Shown here in pieces: positions 5,956 to 13,269 of a stretch of DNA of 13,269 nt. The stretch spans positions 10,192 through 23,460 of the forward strand of contig DBPV01000114.1 of assembly GCA_002304995.1 (NCBI GenBank), given 5' to 3'. The DNA comes from Syntrophaceae bacterium UBA1411. Lineage in GTDB: Bacteria; Desulfobacterota; Syntrophia; Syntrophales; Smithellaceae. Below the pieces are notes generated by a model, which had not been told where the DNA came from, searched no databases, and saw nothing but the letters and a program-made list of their open reading frames with translations. The stretch's first letter is position 1; every line of letters begins with the position of its first letter. A program made the translations under genes and the position numbers.

Positions 5956-7278
5956 ATGATCGACACACAACCCAACCTGGAGGTGGCCCTGCTGCAAAAT
6001 GCGGCCCGGGCCGGTTTTGTGCTGTCAGGCCCGTTTACCGGCCCCGGCGGGCGCGTCTTTGCGGGAGACCTTCTCGCGCGCGCGGCGGAAGGGCAGATTT
6101 TTCTTTGCGACGCCGCAGGCCGCAAACTGCTTGGCGGCCGGGAGATTTGCCTTTTGCCCGACGCGGCGGCCGGAGCGTTTTTCACCGTCCGCGACGTCGC
6201 CATCGGCATCGGCTTTCACTGGCAGAGAACCCAGGAGCAGTCTTTTTGCGGAGCGCTCAAACTGTCTGCGACACAAGAAGACGCCTTTCACGTCATCAAT
6301 GTCGTCGGGCTTGAGGAATATCTCGCCTCGGTGATTTCGTCGGAAATGGCGGCCGGCGCTCCGCTGGAATTTCTCAAGGCGCAGGCCGTGACGGCCCGGA
6401 GCTGGCTCTGGGCCATGCGCGAACGCAAAAAAGCGCCGCGGACGGCGCAGATCCGGACGGACGATGAAATTGCCGTCTGGCAGGATGTCAACGACCACGA
6501 GGGCTTCGACGTCTGCGCCGACGACCATTGCCAGCGCTACCAGGGCATCACGCGCATCGTTTCGGAAAACGTCGCCCGGACGATCGACGCGACGCGCGGC
6601 GTCTTCCTGGTTCATGCCGGCGAAATCTGCGACGCGCGCTACTACAAGTGCTGCGGCGGACGGACGGACGTCTTTTCCACCGCCTGGGAAGACAGATCTT
6701 TCCCCTATCTGCAAAGCGTCGCCGACGGAGAAACGCCGCATCCGCCCGTTTTGACGGAAGCGGAAGCGGCCGACTGGCTTGCCGCTTCGCCTTCGGCCTG
6801 CTGCAACACCAGGGACAAAGAACTGCTGGCCCGGATTCTGCCGGCGTTCGATCAGGAAACGCCGCACTTCTACCGCTGGCAGGTTTCCTACGCGCGCGAG
6901 GAGCTGGAGGACCTGCTCAAAAGAAAATCGGGCTTCGATTTCGGCGAACTGAGGCATCTCATCGCGTTGGAGCGCGGCCCCTCGGGAAGAATCCGCCGTC
7001 TGAAAATCGTCGGCAGCAAAAAAACGCTGGTGGTGGGCCGGGAGCTGGAGATCCGCCGCTGGCTGTCCGAAAGCCATCTCTACTCCAGCGCATTTGTCGT
7101 CGCCGCCGAACACGACGCGTCAGGCGGCGTCAGGCGCTTCACGCTGCACGGAGGCGGCTGGGGGCACGGCGTGGGCCTGTGCCAGATCGGCGCGGCCGTC
7201 ATGGCCGCCAAAGGATTCAAGGCGGAAGAAATTCTGGCGCACTACTTTTGCGGCGCAAAGCTGCGGAAACTTTACTGA
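5956..7278 (+). CDS. SpoIID/LytB-domain protein (putative peptidoglycan lytic transglycosylase)
   Basis: A 440-residue protein of the SpoIID/LytB family, whose founder SpoIID cleaves glycan strands lacking stem peptides during sporulation. Markers in order: FTVRDVAIGIGFHWQR at about 76-91, VVGLEEYLASVISSEM at 116-131 with Glu 130 in the place of the SpoIID catalytic Glu, LEFLKAQAVTARSW at 137-150, a Cys/His-rich segment (DVCADDHC at 185-192; H220, C225, C232 and C233) that recalls the zinc site of clostridial SpoIID, and the signature GGGWGHGVGLCQIGAAVM at 399-416. No signal peptide or membrane helix is seen at the N-terminus, which is puzzling for a wall enzyme. The frame is open to a TTG at 5893, but that is a -35 box, so ATG 5956 is chosen; its Shine-Dalgarno is weak. 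It heads a rightward group with AmpG-, MurU- and AmgK-like genes, consistent with wall turnover. Confidence 0.87.
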   Translation: MIDTQPNLEVALLQNAARAGFVLSGPFTGPGGRVFAGDLLARAAEGQIFLCDAAGRKLLGGREICLLPDAAAGAFFTVRDVAIGIGFHWQRTQEQSFCGALKLSATQEDAFHVINVVGLEEYLASVISSEMAAGAPLEFLKAQAVTARSWLWAMRERKKAPRTAQIRTDDEIAVWQDVNDHEGFDVCADDHCQRYQGITRIVSENVARTIDATRGVFLVHAGEICDARYYKCCGGRTDVFSTAWEDRSFPYLQSVADGETPHPPVLTEAEAADWLAASPSACCNTRDKELLARILPAFDQETPHFYRWQVSYAREELEDLLKRKSGFDFGELRHLIALERGPSGRIRRLKIVGSKKTLVVGRELEIRRWLSESHLYSSAFVVAAEHDASGGVRRFTLHGGGWGHGVGLCQIGAAVMAAKGFKAEEILAHYFCGAKLRKLY

Positions 7279-7280
7279 CC

Positions 7281-7442
7281 ATGGCCCGCCGACGCTTCAC
7301 TTCCCGAATCGCCGCCCTGCTGGTCCTCACGGCTCTGCTTTTTTTAACATGCGCCTGCGCCGGAAAACTGTGCGAACGCTATAAAATTCAGGTCTGGTTC
7401 ATCAACGAGGAACTGGAGAAGGCGGAAAGAAAGCGGCCGTAA
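7281..7442 (+). CDS. Small putative lipoprotein / secreted peptide
   Basis: A 53-residue frame starting 2 nt after the SpoIID-like stop. It has a positively charged start (MARRRFTSR), a hydrophobic stretch IAALLVLTALLFLTCACA at 10-27, and a short charged tail rich in Glu, Lys and Arg. Cys 26, preceded by Ala, could be a lipidation site, although Thr at -3 is not ideal; Cys 24 is a poorer fit. The tight spacing suggests translational coupling. I do not recognise a family. The N-terminal features are typical of entericidin-like or other tiny lipoproteins, but a chance frame in GC-rich DNA cannot be excluded. Confidence 0.5.
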   Translation: MARRRFTSRIAALLVLTALLFLTCACAGKLCERYKIQVWFINEELEKAERKRP

Positions 7443-7516
7443 CCGCCCGCATAACCGGCCGCACAGTCCCGCGCCAACCGCAGACGAGGCGGCATCACCC
7501 CATTCGGATCACTGCC

Positions 7517-8809
7517 ATGTCAACAGGACCAAACAAAAGAAAAGCGACGACGCGCAATCCCTGGCTGTGGGTGCCTTCCGCCTACATTGCCGAAGGCATT
7601 CCCTACATGATCGTCATGACCGTCAGCGTCGTGATGTATAAAAATCTCGGACTGTCCAACACCGACATCGCCCTTTACACGAGCTGGCTGTACCTGCCCT
7701 GGGTCATCAAGCCGCTGTGGAGCCCGTTTGTCGATCTTTTCCGCACCAAGCGCTTCTGGATCATCGTCATGCAGCTCGCCATCGGGGCGTCGTTCGCCTG
7801 CGTGGCCCTGACCCTTCCCGCGGCCGATTTCGTCCGCTACACGCTGGCCATCCTCTGGATCATGGCTTTCTCGTCCGCCACGCACGATATCGCCGCCGAC
7901 GGCTTTTACATGCTGGGGCTTTCGACACCCGAGCAGGCCGCCTTCGTCGGCGTCCGCACCGTCTTTTACCGCGTCGCCACCATCGCCTCCAAGGGCGGCC
8001 TGGTCGTCCTGGCCGGCACGCTGCAGTCGCACGGCTATCCGGTGGCTTCGGCCTGGTCGATCACCTTCCTTGTCGTCGGCGCATTTTTTCTGGCGCTGTG
8101 CCTCTATCATTTTTTCATTCTCCCCTATCCCCTCTCCGACCACAGCGCGCCTTTGGAAAAAGGAAGAGGTCCGGTATCGGAATATTTCCGGATCATCACC
8201 CTGTTCTTCCGGCAAAAGGACATTCTCGTCATCATCTGCTTCTTTTTGTTTTACCGTTTTGCCGAAGCACAGCTCGTCAAGATGGTCGCGCCCTTTCTTC
8301 TGGACGCACGGGAAAAAGGCGGCCTGGGCCTTGCGACGGCCGAGGTCGGCTGGATTTACGGCACGGTGGGCGTCGTGGCGCTCATGCTGGGCGGCCTGCT
8401 GGGCGGCTACGTGATTTACCGCAACGGTCTCAAATTCTGGTTGTGGCCGATGGTGATCATCATGCACATCCCGGATCTCATCTTCGTTTATCTGTCGCAC
8501 GCGCAGCCGCAAAACCTCTGGCTTATCGGTTCGGCCGTAGCCTTTGAACAGTTCGGCTACGGCTTCGGCTTTACCGCCTACACCATGTACATGATCATGG
8601 TGTCGCAGGGAGAATATAAAACCGTCTTTTACGCCATCGGCACCGGCATCATGGCGCTGGGCATGATGCTGCCCGCCATGATGAGCGGCTGGATTCAGGA
8701 ACACCTGGGTTATATCAACTTCTACTACTGGATTCTGCTCACGACGATTCCGGGCTTTATTGTGACGGCGCTCATCAAGATCGATCCGGAGTACGGAAAG
8801 AAGAAATAG
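7517..8809 (+). CDS. AmpG-like MFS permease (putative muropeptide importer)
   Basis: A 430-residue, very hydrophobic protein with about 12 membrane segments and a cytoplasmic loop near 205-222, as expected for the major facilitator superfamily. It resembles AmpG, the inner-membrane permease that imports GlcNAc-anhMurNAc and its peptides for recycling. LPWVIKPLWSPFVD at 60-73 matches the AmpG 'L-P-x-x-x-K-x-x-W-x-P-x-x-D' segment, HDIAADGFYM at 123-132 stands where AmpG has its Q-D-I-x-x-D segment, and FEQFGYGFGF at 343-352 matches the second-half conserved helix. The overall wording is closer to the AmpG-like permeases of Bacteroidota than to enterobacterial AmpG. It lies 74 nt after the small lipoprotein frame and upstream of the MurU- and AmgK-like genes, which supports a wall-sugar substrate. 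The Shine-Dalgarno is poor (GGAT, 7 nt before ATG). Other sugars or siderophores are possible substrates. Confidence 0.83.
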   Translation: MSTGPNKRKATTRNPWLWVPSAYIAEGIPYMIVMTVSVVMYKNLGLSNTDIALYTSWLYLPWVIKPLWSPFVDLFRTKRFWIIVMQLAIGASFACVALTLPAADFVRYTLAILWIMAFSSATHDIAADGFYMLGLSTPEQAAFVGVRTVFYRVATIASKGGLVVLAGTLQSHGYPVASAWSITFLVVGAFFLALCLYHFFILPYPLSDHSAPLEKGRGPVSEYFRIITLFFRQKDILVIICFFLFYRFAEAQLVKMVAPFLLDAREKGGLGLATAEVGWIYGTVGVVALMLGGLLGGYVIYRNGLKFWLWPMVIIMHIPDLIFVYLSHAQPQNLWLIGSAVAFEQFGYGFGFTAYTMYMIMVSQGEYKTVFYAIGTGIMALGMMLPAMMSGWIQEHLGYINFYYWILLTTIPGFIVTALIKIDPEYGKKK

Positions 8810-9012
8810 GCTGGAAGCAGAAAAGATCCGAAACCGGCTGTCGCTCCGCACACGGCGGGCCTATGACGACGCAACGACGTATGCCGACGGCAAGCGGCTC
8901 TTGCTTGCAATCGACGCGGATATCGTTGTAAGAGATGTCATGCAGCTTCTGGACAGCAAGCGAAAGCCCCCGCGGAACCGTTCTGACCGGGCGGCGGGAA
9001 GAGAAAAACGGC
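8810..9012. other. 203-nt gap with start-less open frame and possible promoter
   Basis: Between the permease and the MurU-like gene one forward frame (8766-9035, stop TGA at 9033-9035) stays open and reads like protein in part (YDDATTYADGKRLLLAIDAD at about 8856-8915), but it has no ATG or GTG before 8938. It could be a gene remnant or chance. A weak promoter candidate lies at 8905-8932. Confidence 0.4.
8905..8932 (+). promoter_or_regulatory. Weak promoter candidate before the MurU-AmgK pair
   Basis: TTGCAA at 8905-8910 and TGTAAG at 8927-8932 are 16 nt apart, each matching four of six consensus positions. Transcription from here would begin after the ATG at 8935 and so agrees with the GTG start at 9013. 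Confidence 0.25.
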
Positions 9013-9726
9013 GTGCCGACAAAAAATATTGATACCGCCTTCATCCTGGGCGCAGGACGGGGAACCCGCCTGCGGCCGCTCACCGAAAACATGCCCAAGC
9101 CGCTTTTGCCGATCGGCGGACGCCCCATGATCACGCATGCCATGGAGCACCTGCGCGCCGCCGGCGTCCGGCGGTTCATCGTCAACACGCACCACGCGGC
9201 GCACAAATACGCGGAAGCTTTTCCGGACGGAACCTGGCAGGGCCTGCCGGTCGTCTTCCGCCATGAACCGGTGCTCCTCGATACGGCGGGCGGCCTCAAG
9301 AACATCGAGGACCTGATAGCGGGGGAAGAACGCATCTGGGTTTACAACGGCGACATTCTCACGAACCTGCCGCTGGCGCCCGTTGCCGCGCGCCATTTCG
9401 CCCTGGGAACCGAGGCCACTCTTGCGCTGCGCAGCCGCGGCACGCCGCAAAACGTCGCAATCGACGCCGCGGGATATATCTGCGACATGAGAGACCTGCT
9501 GGGCGCCCCCGGCGCCGAGCGCTGCCTTTTTACGGGCATTTACCTTCTGGAAACCGCCTTCCTCAGACGGCTCGCGGCGGGAAAAATCGAATCCATCGTG
9601 CTGCCGCTGGTCGCAAGCATCCGGGACAATCCCCGTTCGATCGGCGGGATTGTCATCGACGACGGTTTCTGGTACGATCTCGGCACGATAAAAGAATACA
9701 ACACGCTATGCGGACAGATCCTATGA
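9013..9726 (+). CDS. murU: MurU-like sugar-1-phosphate nucleotidyltransferase
   Basis: A 237-residue Rossmann-type nucleotidyltransferase. In the AmgK-MurU route MurU joins MurNAc-1-phosphate and UTP to give UDP-MurNAc. The N-terminal signature FILGAGRGTRLRPLTENMPK covers 10-29 (G-x-G-T-R-L-R-P-L-T plus the conserved Lys); the metal-binding Asp is D114 in VYNGDILT, TAGGL at 91-95 matches the family, and WYDLGTIKEYN at 220-230 is the usual C-terminal W-x-D-x-G-T motif. Length fits small single-domain enzymes such as MurU rather than larger RmlA or GlmU. The start is taken as GTG 9013 because GGGAAGAG (8996-9003) lies 9 nt upstream and conserved sequence begins just after; an ATG at 8935 would add 26 unconserved residues. 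The stop overlaps the next start (ATGA, 9723-9726), so the two are coupled. Mannose-1-P or glucose-1-P specificity is possible; the kinase partner favours MurU. Confidence 0.8.
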   Translation: MPTKNIDTAFILGAGRGTRLRPLTENMPKPLLPIGGRPMITHAMEHLRAAGVRRFIVNTHHAAHKYAEAFPDGTWQGLPVVFRHEPVLLDTAGGLKNIEDLIAGEERIWVYNGDILTNLPLAPVAARHFALGTEATLALRSRGTPQNVAIDAAGYICDMRDLLGAPGAERCLFTGIYLLETAFLRRLAAGKIESIVLPLVASIRDNPRSIGGIVIDDGFWYDLGTIKEYNTLCGQIL

Positions 9727-10727
9727 ATGATGACATCCGAAAGTTCCTGACCGATCACTTAAGCATGGTGGACTTCACGACCGACCCGATCATCAAAGGC
9801 GGCTCGGACCGCCGGTTTTACCGGGTCCGCCTGCCCGGCGGCGCGACGTTCATTTTCATGGAATACGGAACCGACATCGAAGAAAACGCCTACTGGGCGG
9901 AAATCAACCGTTTTCTGACCGACATCGGCATGACGACGCCGCGGATCATCGCCTTCGATTCCCGCCGGCGCTTCCTCCTGCTCGAAGACCTGGGCAGCGT
10001 CGATCTGTACTCGCTGCGCGCACTGCCCTGGCACAAACGGCGTCATTACTACCTCAAGGCCCTGTCCGAAATTCACCGCCTGCATCGGTTTCCGCCGGCG
10101 GACCTGCCGGCCGGTCTGAAGCTTGTGAAAGGCTACGACCGGTCCCTCTACGCCTGGGAGCACAACTATTTCCGGGAAAACTTCGTCGCAGCGGTCTGCG
10201 GGCTCGACCTCTCCAAGGCTTTTCTCCGGGACTGGCAGGAAGAATGCGACAGACTCATCGACCGCCTGACGGCCTTTCCGCCCTGCCTGATTCACCGGGA
10301 TTTTCAATCCCAGAATATCATGATTAAAAACGACCGGCCGGTTTTCATCGATTTTCAGGGCATGAGAACCGGCAACCTGTTTTACGATCTGGGCTCGCTC
10401 CTCTGCGATCCCTACGTGGTGATCGGCCCGGAGGAAAGAAGCGAACTTATCGCCTTTTATTACCGGATCCTGGAGCCTTCCTACAGCCTGGACCAGTTTA
10501 CCGATTACTTCTGGGAAGGCGCGGCGCAGCGTCTGATGCAGGCGCTCGGCGCTTACGGCTTTCTGGGACTGGTCAAAAACAAGCGGGATTTCCTGGCCCA
10601 CATTCCCAACGGCGTAAAAAACCTGGCGACCGTCACTTCGCTTACCGACACGCTGCCCGTGCTCAACGATCTGGCCCGCAGCTGCCTGAGCCGCCTTAGC
10701 GCATTGCGCAGCGAGGCCGCGGATTAG
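9723..10727 (+). CDS. amgK: AmgK-like anomeric MurNAc/GlcNAc kinase (APH-fold phosphotransferase)
   Basis: A 334-residue kinase of the aminoglycoside-phosphotransferase fold. AmgK phosphorylates C1 of MurNAc and GlcNAc, feeding MurU and bypassing de novo UDP-MurNAc synthesis, which is the fosfomycin target route. Motifs: glycine-rich GGSDRRFYRV at 26-35, a LLLEDLG hinge at 85-91, the catalytic loop HRDFQSQNIM at 191-200 with D193, and the metal-binding Asp in FIDFQGMR at 208-215 (D210), followed by YDLGSLLCDPYV at 221-232. Length agrees with Pseudomonas AmgK. The ATG at 9723 overlaps the MurU stop by 4 nt; an in-frame ATG at 9708 would overlap further and is less likely. In Pseudomonas the two genes are also adjacent but in the order amgK-murU. 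APH-fold kinases are diverse, so substrate assignment rests on the neighbour. No MupP or AnmK gene is in the window. Confidence 0.8.
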   Translation: MNDDIRKFLTDHLSMVDFTTDPIIKGGSDRRFYRVRLPGGATFIFMEYGTDIEENAYWAEINRFLTDIGMTTPRIIAFDSRRRFLLLEDLGSVDLYSLRALPWHKRRHYYLKALSEIHRLHRFPPADLPAGLKLVKGYDRSLYAWEHNYFRENFVAAVCGLDLSKAFLRDWQEECDRLIDRLTAFPPCLIHRDFQSQNIMIKNDRPVFIDFQGMRTGNLFYDLGSLLCDPYVVIGPEERSELIAFYYRILEPSYSLDQFTDYFWEGAAQRLMQALGAYGFLGLVKNKRDFLAHIPNGVKNLATVTSLTDTLPVLNDLARSCLSRLSALRSEAAD

Positions 10728-10829
10728 GCCGGCCGCCGGGTCGCCGCCGCATAAACCCGTTGCAAGCCCCCCGCCGATATGTTAAGCAAATCCCCGATTA
10801 TTTAACTCTTTTGGGAGAAAACCACCGTT
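10728..10829. other. 102-nt gap before leuS
   Basis: GC-rich after the AmgK stop, then A/T-rich (10777-10812). GGGAG at 10813-10817 lies 12 nt before the leuS ATG and is its probable ribosome binding site. I find no clear terminator and no well-spaced promoter pair, so leuS may be read from upstream or from a weak promoter here. Confidence 0.5.
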
Positions 10830-13269
10830 ATGAAGTACGAACCGACCGCCATTGAGGAAAAATGGCAAAAGAAATGGGAAGAAGAAAAAACCTTTAAAGT
10901 CACGGAAGATCCGCAGAAGAAGAAATACTACCTTCTGGAAATGTTCCCCTATCCGTCGGGGAAAATCCATATCGGCCACGTGCGCAATTACACCATCGGC
11001 GATGTGGTCGCCCGCTACAAACGCATGAAAGGATTCAACGTCCTGCATCCGATCGGGTGGGACGCCTTCGGCATGCCCGCGGAAAACGCCGCCATCGAAC
11101 ACAAGATCCATCCCTCCAAATGGACACACGAAAACATCGCGCACATGAAGACGCAGCTCAAGCGCATGGGCTTCAGCTACGACTGGGACCGCGAAGTCGC
11201 CACCTGCGAACCGAAATACTACCGCTGGGAGCAGCTCTTTTTCATCTGGATGGCGGAAAAAGGCCTGGCCTACAAGAAACGCTCCAGCGTGAATTTCTGC
11301 GCCAAGTGCGACACGGTGCTCGCCAACGAACAGGTCGAAGGCGGCCTGTGCTGGCGCTGCGGCACGGAAGTCACCGAAAAAACGCTCGATCAGTGGTTTT
11401 TCAAAATCACCGCCTACACCGAGGAGCTCCTGGAATTCTGCGACAAGCTGCCCGGCTGGCCCGAACGCGTCATGACGATGCAGAAAAACTGGATCGGCAA
11501 AAGCTACGGCTGCCTCGTCGACTTTCCGATGGCGGAAGAAGGCAAGGGCGTCATTCAGGTTTTCACCACGCGCCAGGATACGCTCTTCGGCGCCACCTTC
11601 ATGCTGGTGGCGGCCGAGCATCCGCTGGTCACCGAGCTGGCCAAAGGCAAGCCCTGCGAAAAAGACGTGCGGGCGTTTGTCGAAAAAGTGAAAAAGCAGG
11701 ACAAGCTCATGCGGACTTCCGAGTATTACGAAAAGGAAGGCCTCTTTCTCGACTCCTACTGCCTCAATCCGCTCACCGGCTGCAAAATGCCGATTTACGC
11801 CGCAAACTTCGTTCTGGCCGACTACGGCACCGGCTGCGTCATGGCCGTCCCCACGCACGACCAGCGCGACTTCGAATTCGCGAAGAAATTCAATCTGGAG
11901 CTGATCGTCGTCATTTCTCCCAAAGACCGGACGCTCGATCCGGCGACCATGACCGAGGCCTATGTGGATGAGGGAGTCCTGGTCAACTCCGGCCCCTTCA
12001 ACGGCATGGAAAACACCAAGGTGCTGGAAGCCATCGCCGATTACCTGGAAAAAGAAGGCAAAGGCAAGAGGACGATTCAGTACCGCCTGCGCGACTGGGG
12101 CATTTCCCGCCAGCGCTACTGGGGCGCGCCGATTCCCATGATCACCTGCGCCCAATGCGGCATTGTGCCGGTACCGGAAAAAGACCTGCCGGTTATTCTG
12201 CCCGAAAACGTCGTCTTCAGTTCCGAAGGCGGCTCGCCTCTGGCCGCGCTTCCGGACTTCGTGAACACCACCTGTCCGCAATGCGGCGGCCCCGCCGCGC
12301 GCGAAACCGACACGATGGACACGTTCGTCGAATCGTCGTGGTACTTCGACCGCTTCTGCTCGCCCGACTGCGACGTGAAACCCGGCCTGGACCGCAAGGC
12401 GCTCGACTACTGGATGCCGGTGGACCAGTACATCGGCGGCATCGAGCACGCCATCCTGCATCTGCTGTACGCGCGGTTTTACACCAAGGTCCTGCGCGAC
12501 TTCGGCGTGATCGGTGTGGACGAGCCCTTCACCAACCTCCTCACACAGGGTATGGTCTGCAAGGAAACGACGAAGTGCCCCGAGCACGGCTATCTCTTTC
12601 CCGAACAGGCGGCCGGCGGCAAGTGCGCGCTTTGCGGCAAGGACGTCATCGTCGGCAAGACGGAAAAAATGTCCAAGTCACTCAAGAACGTCATCGACCC
12701 GGATTTTCTGGTGAAAACCTACGGCGCGGACACGGCGCGCATCTTCTGTCTGTTTGCGGCGCCGCCGGAAAAAGACTTGGAATGGAGCGAGCAGGGCGTG
12801 GAAGGCTCGTTCCGTTTCCTGAGCCGCCTGTGGCGCATCTTTGACGACTATTGCGCAGACATCAAAAACGTCGCGCCGGCCGCAGGAACGCTTGCGCTCG
12901 CGGACGACCTCAAGGCGCTCCGGCGCAAAACGCACCAGACCATCCGCAAGGTCACGCAGGATATCGAGGACCGCTTCCACTTCAACACGGCCATCAGCGC
13001 GGTGATGGAACTCGTCAACGCCCTTTACGGCGTCAAGCGCCCGGCCCCGGACGACACGACGGCCCTGTCCGTCGTCCGCGAAGCGCTGGAGGCGGCCATC
13101 CTGCTTCTGGCGCCCATCGTTCCGCACATCACGGAAGAACTCTGGCAGCTTTTGGGCAAAACCCGGGCCGCGGCCGACATGCCCTGGCCCGGCTTCGATC
13201 CGGCCTGCGCCACCGAGGAAGAAATGACCGTCGTCATCCAGATCAACGGCAAGCTTCGCAGCCGGATGA
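10830..13269 (+). CDS. leuS: Leucyl-tRNA synthetase, 3' end beyond the window
   Basis: Class I synthetase that charges tRNA-Leu in the cytoplasm; 813 residues lie in the window and no stop is reached, against about 860 in E. coli, so the last few tens of residues are missing. Order of parts: EMFPYPSGKIHIGHVRNYTI with HIGH at 47-50; a zinc-type Cys cluster in FCAKC and LCWRC (about 168-189); the CP1 editing domain with TTRQDTLFGATF and GTGCVMAVPTHDQRDFEFA, including the conserved editing Asp in HDQRD; RDWGISRQRYWGAPIP; an inserted C-P-E-H-G and C-A-L-C-G zinc-like module before the catalytic loop; EKMSKSLKNVIDP with KMSKS at 613-617; and an anticodon-binding helical domain ending in VIQINGKLRSRM at the window edge, the usual start of the C-terminal domain. 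Housekeeping gene, bacterial type. Thr in PTHD replaces the more common Gly or Ala. Confidence 0.97.
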   Translation, partial: MKYEPTAIEEKWQKKWEEEKTFKVTEDPQKKKYYLLEMFPYPSGKIHIGHVRNYTIGDVVARYKRMKGFNVLHPIGWDAFGMPAENAAIEHKIHPSKWTHENIAHMKTQLKRMGFSYDWDREVATCEPKYYRWEQLFFIWMAEKGLAYKKRSSVNFCAKCDTVLANEQVEGGLCWRCGTEVTEKTLDQWFFKITAYTEELLEFCDKLPGWPERVMTMQKNWIGKSYGCLVDFPMAEEGKGVIQVFTTRQDTLFGATFMLVAAEHPLVTELAKGKPCEKDVRAFVEKVKKQDKLMRTSEYYEKEGLFLDSYCLNPLTGCKMPIYAANFVLADYGTGCVMAVPTHDQRDFEFAKKFNLELIVVISPKDRTLDPATMTEAYVDEGVLVNSGPFNGMENTKVLEAIADYLEKEGKGKRTIQYRLRDWGISRQRYWGAPIPMITCAQCGIVPVPEKDLPVILPENVVFSSEGGSPLAALPDFVNTTCPQCGGPAARETDTMDTFVESSWYFDRFCSPDCDVKPGLDRKALDYWMPVDQYIGGIEHAILHLLYARFYTKVLRDFGVIGVDEPFTNLLTQGMVCKETTKCPEHGYLFPEQAAGGKCALCGKDVIVGKTEKMSKSLKNVIDPDFLVKTYGADTARIFCLFAAPPEKDLEWSEQGVEGSFRFLSRLWRIFDDYCADIKNVAPAAGTLALADDLKALRRKTHQTIRKVTQDIEDRFHFNTAISAVMELVNALYGVKRPAPDDTTALSVVREALEAAILLLAPIVPHITEELWQLLGKTRAAADMPWPGFDPACATEEEMTVVIQINGKLRSRM

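Noticed and set aside
6025..7113. 362-codon minus-strand frame opposite the SpoIID-like gene
   Set aside because: No motif and strongly Arg/Ala/Asp-biased; the plus strand carries the full SpoIID/LytB signature.
7520..8851. 443-codon minus-strand frame opposite the AmpG-like gene
   Set aside because: Antisense shadow of a membrane-protein gene; hydrophobic codons read as Asp/Glu/His/Gln-rich on the reverse strand.
8863..8931. 22-codon ATG frame in the gap before the MurU-like gene
   Set aside because: Too short, no ribosome binding site and no recognisable features.
10760..10788. Possible promoter TTGCAA with TATGTT or TAAGCA before leuS
   Set aside because: The better -10 is only 12 nt from the -35, and the correctly spaced one matches poorly.
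10782..12587. 601-codon minus-strand open frame inside leuS
   Set aside because: The plus strand encodes an unmistakable LeuRS; the antisense frame has no recognisable domain and a His/Gly/Val/Phe-rich composition.
10830..13269. Missing stop codon in leuS, possibly a broken gene
   Set aside because: The frame is intact to the last base and stops short of the usual LeuRS length only because the window ends.

Overview
The window looks like ordinary chromosomal DNA from a GC-rich Gram-negative bacterium. The best guess is a member of the Desulfobacterota (former Deltaproteobacteria), possibly near the Syntrophales. This rests on the style of the proteins: a RodZ-type HTH protein paired with a MinD-like ATPase, a PilT-like ATPase, a signal-less SpoIID/LytB protein with an AmpG-like permease, and a bacterial LeuRS. 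It is an impression, not a phylogeny. I see no rRNA, tRNA, insertion sequence, phage gene or CRISPR array.

Layout. Positions 57-539 (+) encode a small flavin-binding PNPOx-like protein. It converges on a leftward block (600-5725, - strand) that reads, in transcription order: MinD/ParA-like ATPase, degenerate J-domain/HTH protein, MBL-fold hydrolase, divergent CDF transporter homologue, PilT/PilU-like ATPase. Only the first two are closely spaced (37 nt); the others are 132-322 nt apart and may be transcribed separately. A divergent control region (about 5726-5955) holds a promoter for each direction and an A/T-rich inverted repeat. Both promoters argue that the longest possible reading frames on each side start too far upstream. 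From there a rightward block (5956-13269, + strand) encodes a SpoIID/LytB protein, a tiny putative lipoprotein, an AmpG-like permease, a MurU-like nucleotidyltransferase overlapping an AmgK-like sugar kinase, and leucyl-tRNA synthetase, which is cut by the window end.

How the genes may work together. The rightward genes before leuS can be read as a cell-wall turnover and recycling set: a SpoIID-type glycan-cleaving enzyme, a permease that imports muropeptides, an anomeric MurNAc/GlcNAc kinase, and a uridylyltransferase that returns UDP-MurNAc to synthesis. This is the AmgK-MurU salvage route known from Pseudomonas; the physical link to SpoIID and AmpG here is the notable part. In the leftward block, the MinD-like ATPase and the J-like/HTH_25 protein look like an uncharacterised two-gene positioning or regulatory module. 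The CDF homologue appears to have lost nearly all the metal ligands of its family.
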